Shown: piece by piece, positions 58,772 through 64,000 of the stretch
How the letters are laid out: every line of letters starts with the position of its first letter
Numbering within the stretch: position 1 is the stretch's first letter
DNA from: Thalassobius sp965218685
GTDB taxonomy: Bacteria; Pseudomonadota; Alphaproteobacteria; Rhodobacterales; Rhodobacteraceae
Assembly (NCBI RefSeq): GCF_965218685.1
Contig: NZ_OZ244657.1
Location: forward strand, 1,922,001-1,986,000
Length of the DNA: 64,000 nucleotides
Direction of reading: 5' to 3'
Position numbers and translations under genes: made by a program
Notes under the pieces: model-generated
The model's database searches: none
Seen by the model: only the letters and a program-made list of their open reading frames with translations
What the model was told of the DNA's origin: nothing

Positions 58772-60374
58772 GATCGCGACATATGCCGCCAATCACCGCC
58801 CGCTGACTCCGCTGGATTTTCTGGACCGCGCGGTTGAGGCCTTCCCCAATAATCCCGCCGTCATTTGGCGCGGCCGCAGCTGGAGCTATGCCCAGTTCGC
58901 CGGCATTGTCAGCGACATGGCCCAGATGCTGCGCGACAACGGTGTGGGGCCGGGTGATACGGTGGCGGTCATGTCTGGCAACCGGCCCGAAATGCTGGCT
59001 GCGCATTACGCCATTCCGGCCGTTGGGGCGGTGCTGAATGCGCTGAACACACGTCTGGATCCGGGCGTTGTGGAATACATCTTGTCCCATTCCGGGGCGA
59101 AACTGGTTCTGGCCGATCCGGCCGGGGCGGACGTAACGGGCAAGGCAGCAGACAAGGTTGGTCTTCGTCGATTTGTCTTTCCTCCTACCGAGAAATCCTC
59201 CGAGGGGCTTTGCCTTCTGGATGCCTCGCCCGTCACGGAATGCGCCTTCGCCGCGGCGATCACGGACGAACATCAGCCGATCGCGTTGAACTATACCTCG
59301 GGAACCACTGGCCGTCCCAAGGGCGTGCTGCTGGGCCACCGGGGCGCATACCTGAATTCGCTGGGCAACGTCATCTCCCTGGGTTTCACGGCCGAGACCT
59401 CTTACCTGTGGACCCTGCCGATGTTCCATGTGAACGGTTGGAGCCACACATGGGCGATAACCGCTGTGGGCGGTGTCCAAATCTGTCTGGACAAGGTCAT
59501 TCCCGTCGACATTTTTGCCCTGATCAAGCAGCACGCAGTGACCCATATGGCCTGCGCGCCGGTGGTTCTGTACATGCTGCTGAACGACCCCGCACGTGCG
59601 GACCGCGACCCGTCGATCCCGGTGCGCGTGGCCAGCGGGGGCGCTGTGCCAACCAGTGCCCTAATCGAACAGATGGAGGCTTTGGGCTTTGAATTCATTC
59701 ACCTTTATGGCCTGACTGAATGCTTTGGCCCCGCCACGATGCGCCGTTTAGACAGCGCCGAACAGGACGCCAGCCCCCAAGAGCGGGCGCAGATGCTTGC
59801 CCGCCAAGGGACCCGTCATATCTCGGCCAACCTGTTGCGGGTGGTTGACGATCAGGGCCGCGAAGTGCCCGCAGATGGCCAGACCCTGGGCGAGATCACG
59901 CTGCAGGGCAACACGTTGATGAACGGCTATCACAAAGACCCCGAGGCCACGGAGAAGGCCTTTGCCGGCGGAGTGTTCCACACTGGGGATCTGGCCGTGC
60001 GACATCCTGATAACCAGATCGAGATCCGTGACCGCTCGAAGGATTTGATCATCTCGGGCGGCGAGAATATCTCGAGCCTCGAGGTCGAGGACGCGCTGCA
60101 CAGCCATCCGGATGTGACCCTGGCTGCCGTGGTGGCCGCCCCTGATCCAAAGTGGGGCGAAGTGCCCTTTGCCTTTGTCGAAACCCGCCCCGATGCGGAT
60201 CTCGACGAGGACGCGCTAAAGGCCCATTGCCGTGCGATCCTGGCGGGTTTCAAGGTGCCCAAACGCTTTGTGGTGACCGAATTGCCCAAGACTGCGACGG
60301 GAAAAATCCAGAAATTCGAGCTGCGCCAAACGGCCTCGGATCTTGCAACGCAAACTCAAGAGGCCCGGACATGA
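58764..60374 (+). CDS. acyl-CoA synthetase (AMP-binding ligase)
   Basis: A 536-aa ligase. Phosphate loop ALNYTSGTTGRPKGVLLGHRG, adenine/ATP motif IHLYGLTECFGPA, hinge FHTGDLAVRHPDNQIEIRDRSKDLIISGGENI and Lys in KTATGKIQKFEL are intact. It should activate the hydroxy acid made upstream in the pathway to its CoA ester. It overlaps the dehydrogenase gene by eight bases and the kinase gene by four, so the three are translationally coupled. Confidence 0.9.
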   Translation: MAEIATYAANHRPLTPLDFLDRAVEAFPNNPAVIWRGRSWSYAQFAGIVSDMAQMLRDNGVGPGDTVAVMSGNRPEMLAAHYAIPAVGAVLNALNTRLDPGVVEYILSHSGAKLVLADPAGADVTGKAADKVGLRRFVFPPTEKSSEGLCLLDASPVTECAFAAAITDEHQPIALNYTSGTTGRPKGVLLGHRGAYLNSLGNVISLGFTAETSYLWTLPMFHVNGWSHTWAITAVGGVQICLDKVIPVDIFALIKQHAVTHMACAPVVLYMLLNDPARADRDPSIPVRVASGGAVPTSALIEQMEALGFEFIHLYGLTECFGPATMRRLDSAEQDASPQERAQMLARQGTRHISANLLRVVDDQGREVPADGQTLGEITLQGNTLMNGYHKDPEATEKAFAGGVFHTGDLAVRHPDNQIEIRDRSKDLIISGGENISSLEVEDALHSHPDVTLAAVVAAPDPKWGEVPFAFVETRPDADLDEDALKAHCRAILAGFKVPKRFVVTELPKTATGKIQKFELRQTASDLATQTQEART

Positions 60375-61420
60375 CCCTGGACAGCACCATCACCGTCAAC
60401 GGCAGCCTGGATTTCGACCCTGACGCACTGGCCGATTTTCTGCGGACCCGACTGGGTGCGCCGGGTGCCCCGGTCAGTTTCGACCGGATCAGCGGCGGAC
60501 AGTCGAACCCGACCTATCGGATCACCTTGGGTGATCGCCGAATGGTCCTGCGCAAACAACCGCCCAGCATTGTGGCCAAGGGCGCCCATGCGATCGACCG
60601 TGAATATCGCGTACAAGAGGCCCTGGGCCCGACGCCGGTGCCGGTGCCTCAGCCGGTGCTGTTCTACGAGGATCGCGACCTGATCGGAACACCGTTCTAT
60701 CTGATGGATTACGTCGAAGGACGGGTGTTCGACACCGCCGACATCCCCGGCGTTTCGCCCGAAGATCGCCGCGCGATGTATCTGTCAGTGGCCGAGACAA
60801 TGGCGAAAATGCATGCCGTGCGCCCGGACGAGGTGGGTCTTGGCGATTTTGGCCGTCCTGGCGGGTATTTCGAACGGCAGGTCCGGCGCTGGTCCGGTCA
60901 GCTGGATGCCTCGACCCTGGATGGTCTGGACGAGCTGCGCGAGTTGCGTAAACGCATCGAGGCCACGCTGCCCGAGGATGACGGACAGATCTCGATCGCG
61001 CACGGGGATTTCCGCGTTGGCAATATGATGTTCCACCCGACCGAGCCACGCGTCGTCGCCGTGCTGGATTGGGAGCTGTCCACGATCGGACACCCCTTGG
61101 CCGACCTTGGGTTCTGCTGCATGCCCTGGAACACCAGCTCTGCGGAATATGGCGGGGTGCTGGATCTGGATCGCAAGGCACTGGGCATTCCCACTGAAGA
61201 GGAATTCGTCGCCCATTATCACGCCCATCTGCCCAGCGTCGGGCCGTTGCAGCCCTTCCACAAGGCCTTTGCCCTGTTTCGCTTTGCAGTGATCTTTGTG
61301 GGTATCGCTGAACGGGCGCTGGCGGGTGTTGCCTCGGGCGATAACGCATCCGAGCTGGCGCCTCTGTCCCGTCGCTTTGCCATCCGTGCGCTGGAAGTTC
61401 TGGACGCAGACAAAGCCTAG
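60371..61420 (+). CDS. phosphotransferase (APH fold), ACAD10/11-like kinase domain protein
   Basis: A 349-aa kinase of the APH/ChoK fold. GQSNPTYRIT (nucleotide loop), VLRKQPPSIVAKGAHAIDREYRV, the catalytic loop SIAHGDFRVGN and metal-binding VLDWELST are in order, and TPFYLMDYVEGRVFD follows the ACAD10/11 kinase domain. In those proteins the kinase phosphorylates the hydroxyl of a 4-hydroxyacyl-CoA. Here it is a separate chain next to the dehydrogenase and ligase. The overlap with the ligase stop (ATGA) indicates coupled translation. Confidence 0.88.
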   Translation: MTLDSTITVNGSLDFDPDALADFLRTRLGAPGAPVSFDRISGGQSNPTYRITLGDRRMVLRKQPPSIVAKGAHAIDREYRVQEALGPTPVPVPQPVLFYEDRDLIGTPFYLMDYVEGRVFDTADIPGVSPEDRRAMYLSVAETMAKMHAVRPDEVGLGDFGRPGGYFERQVRRWSGQLDASTLDGLDELRELRKRIEATLPEDDGQISIAHGDFRVGNMMFHPTEPRVVAVLDWELSTIGHPLADLGFCCMPWNTSSAEYGGVLDLDRKALGIPTEEEFVAHYHAHLPSVGPLQPFHKAFALFRFAVIFVGIAERALAGVASGDNASELAPLSRRFAIRALEVLDADKA

Positions 61421-61423
61421 GGC

Positions 61424-62140
61424 CTAGCTGATATCCTGAACCGAAGCCGAGAACACGTAACCGGCCCCGTACACCGTTCGGATCAGCTTGGGTGCGCCCG
61501 GGTCATCCCGCAGTTTTTTCCTCAGGCGGCTGATGCGGGCGTCCATGCTGCGGTCGAACGGGCCGTCATGGTGCCCGACCGTGGCGTCCAGCAGTTGATT
61601 GCGGCTTAATACCCGCCCGCTTGACAGCACAAAGGCTTGCAGCAACGAGGCCTCGGAGGAGCTAAGCGTTTCAGCGCTGCCGTCGGTGTGGGTCAGGGTA
61701 CAGGCATCGAAATCGGCCTGCCATTCGCCGAAACGGACCACGTTGCGCGGCGTCGGGGGCGCCTTGGTCGGGGCCGCCGAAACCCGCCGCAGCACTGCAC
61801 GTACGCGAGCCACCAGTTCGCGCGGCTCGAAGGGTTTGACCACATAGTCATCCGCGCCAATCTCAAGCCCCACGACCCGGTCCGTGACGTTTCCGCGTCC
61901 AGTGACCACGATTTTCGGCAATGAATGCAGCTTGCCTGACTGGCCCAGCAAAGACATCCCATCCCCATCCGGCAGGCTGAGGTCGATCAGGCACAGGTCG
62001 GGGGTGCGTTGTTTCAGTGCGATCTCGAATTCCGAGAGGCGGCGCAGGCAGACCACTTCCATCCCTTGCGTGCCCAGCGTACGCGATATCAGCCTTGAAA
62101 TATCGGGATCGTCTTCGAGAAGGTAGATGAGTGTCTTCAT
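61424..62140 (-). CDS. OmpR/PhoB-type response regulator
   Basis: A 238-aa response regulator. Receiver: acidic pocket YLLEDDPDISR, phosphoacceptor Asp in LIDLSLPDGDGM, and Lys in VVKPFEPRELVARV. C-terminal winged helix with SSSEASLLQAFVLSSGRVLSRNQLLD and IRTVYGAGYVFSA. It overlaps the histidine-kinase stop by four bases (ATGA), so kinase and regulator form one operon. Convergent with the kinase-type phosphotransferase gene; no direct link to that pathway is shown. Confidence 0.9.
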   Translation of the reverse strand: MKTLIYLLEDDPDISRLISRTLGTQGMEVVCLRRLSEFEIALKQRTPDLCLIDLSLPDGDGMSLLGQSGKLHSLPKIVVTGRGNVTDRVVGLEIGADDYVVKPFEPRELVARVRAVLRRVSAAPTKAPPTPRNVVRFGEWQADFDACTLTHTDGSAETLSSSEASLLQAFVLSSGRVLSRNQLLDATVGHHDGPFDRSMDARISRLRKKLRDDPGAPKLIRTVYGAGYVFSASVQDIS

Positions 62141-64000
62141 GTCTTGCTGGTCTCGGCCAGATGGGGATGTTGATCAGAGCTGTCGTCCAGTCCCAGCGCC
62201 CGGGACAGGTCCGAGGCTTCGAACGGCTTGGAAAGAAATGGCACGTCGTTGCGCAGATCGCCATAGGCCTCGGGGCGGGTTTGGCCGCTCATCAGGACGA
62301 CCTTGATCTGCTTGTGTTGGCTGCGCAAACGATGAGCCAGCCCCAGCCCGTCCATGGTGCCGGGCATGTCGATATCGGACACCACAACCGCGATATCCTG
62401 GATCTGTTGTATCAGGTTGATGGCCTCGTCTGCATCCCCGGCCTCGACCACGGCAAAGCCCAGGCTGGCGATCTTGCGGCGGACCGTGCGGCGCACGTCG
62501 ATATCGTCATCCACCAAAAGGGCCAGGCCGGTGTCTTGGTCCGTCGGCGCAGGCTCGGGCGCTGGTTCGGGTGGCTTGGGCGCGGTTTCCTGGGGAACGG
62601 CCACACTGGGCAGCAGGATCGAAAATGTCGTGCCTTGCCCCGGCGCACTGTCGACAAAGATCGCCCCGTTCGATTGCTGCACAAAGCCATAAACCATCGA
62701 CAGCCCAAGTCCCGAGCCCGCGCCAGCTGCCTTCGAGGTGAAAAACGGCTCGAAAATCTTGTCGGCGATTTCGGGGGGGATACCGCAGCCATCATCGGAA
62801 AAGCGGATACGCACGTAGGTGCCCATGGGAAGACGTGTCATATCCGAGATATCGGCCGTCATTTCAAAGGCTTCCGCGCAGATGTCGATCTGTCCGGCGC
62901 TGTTCGTGGCATCTCGTGCATTCAGCGTCAGGTTCAGCAGCGCCATCTCCAGCTGGGCAAGATCGACCAGCGCCAACGGCAGATCGGGGCCGTGTTGCCG
63001 CGTAATCGTCAGCGTTTCGGGCACCGAGGATTCCAGCAGGCGCGAGATATCGCGGATGGCTTTGCCGATATTTGTGGGGGCGGGATCGTATTGTTCGCGC
63101 CGGGCCAGGGTCACCATTCGCCGTGTAAGCGACGACCCACGCTTGGCCGCCGAGATCGAAGGGGTGACGAACTCTTCGACCAGGTCGTCGGCGATCTGTT
63201 CGGCCAGAGGGGTCAGATTGCCCAGAATGATCGTCAGCAGGTTGTTGAAATCATGCGAGATACCGCTGGCCATCCGTCCCAGCGCATCCATTTTCTGTGA
63301 CCGCATCAGCGCGTTCAGCGTGGATTTGCGCCGGGTCACATCGATCGAGACCAGATAGAACCCGATCACCTCGCCGTCCGAGGGTTTGTCCGGGCGCAGC
63401 AGCGTACGGATGTCCTTGAAGCGGCCGCCTGGCAGCTCGATCCGCATCTCGAAATCCACCAGGATGCCGCGCCGGGCCTGCTCGAAAAAGCGGGCCGATT
63501 CCTCCATGGTGTTGCTGTGCAGCAGGTCAAAGACATTCAGCCCGACGGCCTGTTTCTGGTCCACCTGATAGGCCCGCGCGAAGCGTTTGTTCATGTAAAG
63601 CAGCGTCATGTTCTTATCGACATGGGCGATGCCAGCGGGAACCTCGTCGGCGATCAGGCTCAGCCTTTCCTCGGTCAGTTTCAGCCGCGCGCTGTGTTCG
63701 TCCACCTGTTGTTTGAGCACCTCTTTTTGGCGCGCGTGGTTGGAGGTGTCCGTATAGGTCGTCACGAAGCCGCCATTGGGCAGTGGGTTGCCCGCGATGG
63801 TGATGGTCGCCCCGTTCGAGGTGACGCGTTCGATCTGGTGCTTGGTGAAGGTGCGGGCTTTTTCCACCCGGTCGCGCACCAGGGCCGCGACGTCTCCGGG
63901 GCCGTATTCTCCGCGCTCGGCATTATACTGGATGAAGGATTCGAAAGGGGCACCGCGATAGGCCATGCGCGCCGGATAGCCATAAAGATCAAGGAACTTC
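62137..64000 (-). CDS. hybrid sensor histidine kinase with PAS domains (5' end cut by window)
   Basis: At least 620 residues are visible. The frame stays open through base 64000 (upstream residues read KFLDLYGYPARM before an internal Met), so the N-terminus lies outside the window. Order: PAS_7-like segment, a second PAS (EERLSLIADEVPAGIAHVDKN), HisKA with GISHDFNNLLTIILGN, HATPase_c with RIRFSDDGCGIPPEIADKIFEPFFTSKAAGAGSGLGL, and a receiver with Asp in VVSDIDMPG. No membrane span is seen, so the visible part is cytoplasmic. It likely passes phosphate to the adjacent response regulator. Signal unknown. Confidence 0.9.
   Translation of the reverse strand, partial: KFLDLYGYPARMAYRGAPFESFIQYNAERGEYGPGDVAALVRDRVEKARTFTKHQIERVTSNGATITIAGNPLPNGGFVTTYTDTSNHARQKEVLKQQVDEHSARLKLTEERLSLIADEVPAGIAHVDKNMTLLYMNKRFARAYQVDQKQAVGLNVFDLLHSNTMEESARFFEQARRGILVDFEMRIELPGGRFKDIRTLLRPDKPSDGEVIGFYLVSIDVTRRKSTLNALMRSQKMDALGRMASGISHDFNNLLTIILGNLTPLAEQIADDLVEEFVTPSISAAKRGSSLTRRMVTLARREQYDPAPTNIGKAIRDISRLLESSVPETLTITRQHGPDLPLALVDLAQLEMALLNLTLNARDATNSAGQIDICAEAFEMTADISDMTRLPMGTYVRIRFSDDGCGIPPEIADKIFEPFFTSKAAGAGSGLGLSMVYGFVQQSNGAIFVDSAPGQGTTFSILLPSVAVPQETAPKPPEPAPEPAPTDQDTGLALLVDDDIDVRRTVRRKIASLGFAVVEAGDADEAINLIQQIQDIAVVVSDIDMPGTMDGLGLAHRLRSQHKQIKVVLMSGQTRPEAYGDLRNDVPFLSKPFEASDLSRALGLDDSSDQHPHLAETSKT

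Noticed and set aside
1..64000. CRISPR arrays, tRNA, rRNA, prophage or integrase genes
   Set aside because: No regular repeat-spacer pattern, cloverleaf-like sequence or related coding frame was noticed.

Overview
The window looks like a chromosomal catabolic and transport segment of a marine-type alphaproteobacterium, most likely the Roseobacter group of Rhodobacteraceae. This rests on the dimethylamine-monooxygenase type operon, the GC-rich coding, the many TRAP, TTT and ABC importers, and the dense one-regulator-per-module layout. It is inference from gene content, because no rRNA or tRNA is present. Nearly all DNA is coding, and I saw no transposase, integrase, phage gene, CRISPR array or tRNA.

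Layout. 1-3.9 kb: dmmDABC-like operon for oxidative N-demethylation, with a GcvT-like folate acceptor. 3.9-11.2 kb: a quinone-reductase-like flavoprotein, a TRAP transporter, a DUF6282 amidohydrolase, a cupin-like protein and an HpaI-type aldolase, with a divergent IclR regulator. 11.3-14.2 kb: betaine-type (OpuA/ProU) ABC importer. 14.5-18.0 kb: nitroreductase, then an operon of flavin reductase, short AMP-ligase and a thiolase homologue lacking catalytic residues. 18.2-19.2 kb: a gene graveyard with pieces of a BKACE (DUF849) gene, a CatR-like LysR gene with a frameshift, and a muconate cycloisomerase gene. 19.3-25.4 kb: AsnC regulator, fused indolepyruvate:ferredoxin oxidoreductase, CaiB/BaiF CoA-transferase and LysR regulator. 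25.4-35.5 kb: GntR-controlled module with FAH hydrolase, two-module VOC dioxygenase, FMN reductase, alpha/beta hydrolase, LDH2-type dehydrogenase, TctBAC transporter, YciI protein and aldehyde dehydrogenase. 35.5-45.4 kb: LysR regulator, PxpA/biotin carrier/biotin carboxylase/PxpB/PxpC operon, a CUT2-type ABC importer with a TorT-like binding protein, and a GntR regulator. 45.8-61.4 kb: AraC regulator and a large operon group with a branched-chain-amino-acid-type ABC importer, four SDRs, alpha/beta hydrolase, type I Baeyer-Villiger monooxygenase, ACAD11-like dehydrogenase, acyl-CoA ligase and ACAD10/11-like kinase. 61.4-64 kb: response regulator and hybrid histidine kinase, the latter cut by the window end.

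How the parts work together. Each module couples an importer to enzymes and usually a local regulator. The most coherent and interesting one is at 45.8-61.4 kb. There an SDR could oxidise a cyclic or secondary alcohol, the BVMO could make a lactone or ester, and the hydrolase could open it to a hydroxy acid. The ligase would then make the CoA ester, and the kinase plus ACAD pair could remove the hydroxyl through a phosphorylated acyl-CoA before beta-oxidation. Three promoter regions in this block carry a common GTGCCC...CAAA motif that I propose is the AraC operator. A second regulatory result is a TTTTCGAAAA palindrome repeated around the GntR-controlled FAH gene. All five substrate-binding-protein genes in the window are followed within about 25 nt by a GC-rich hairpin.
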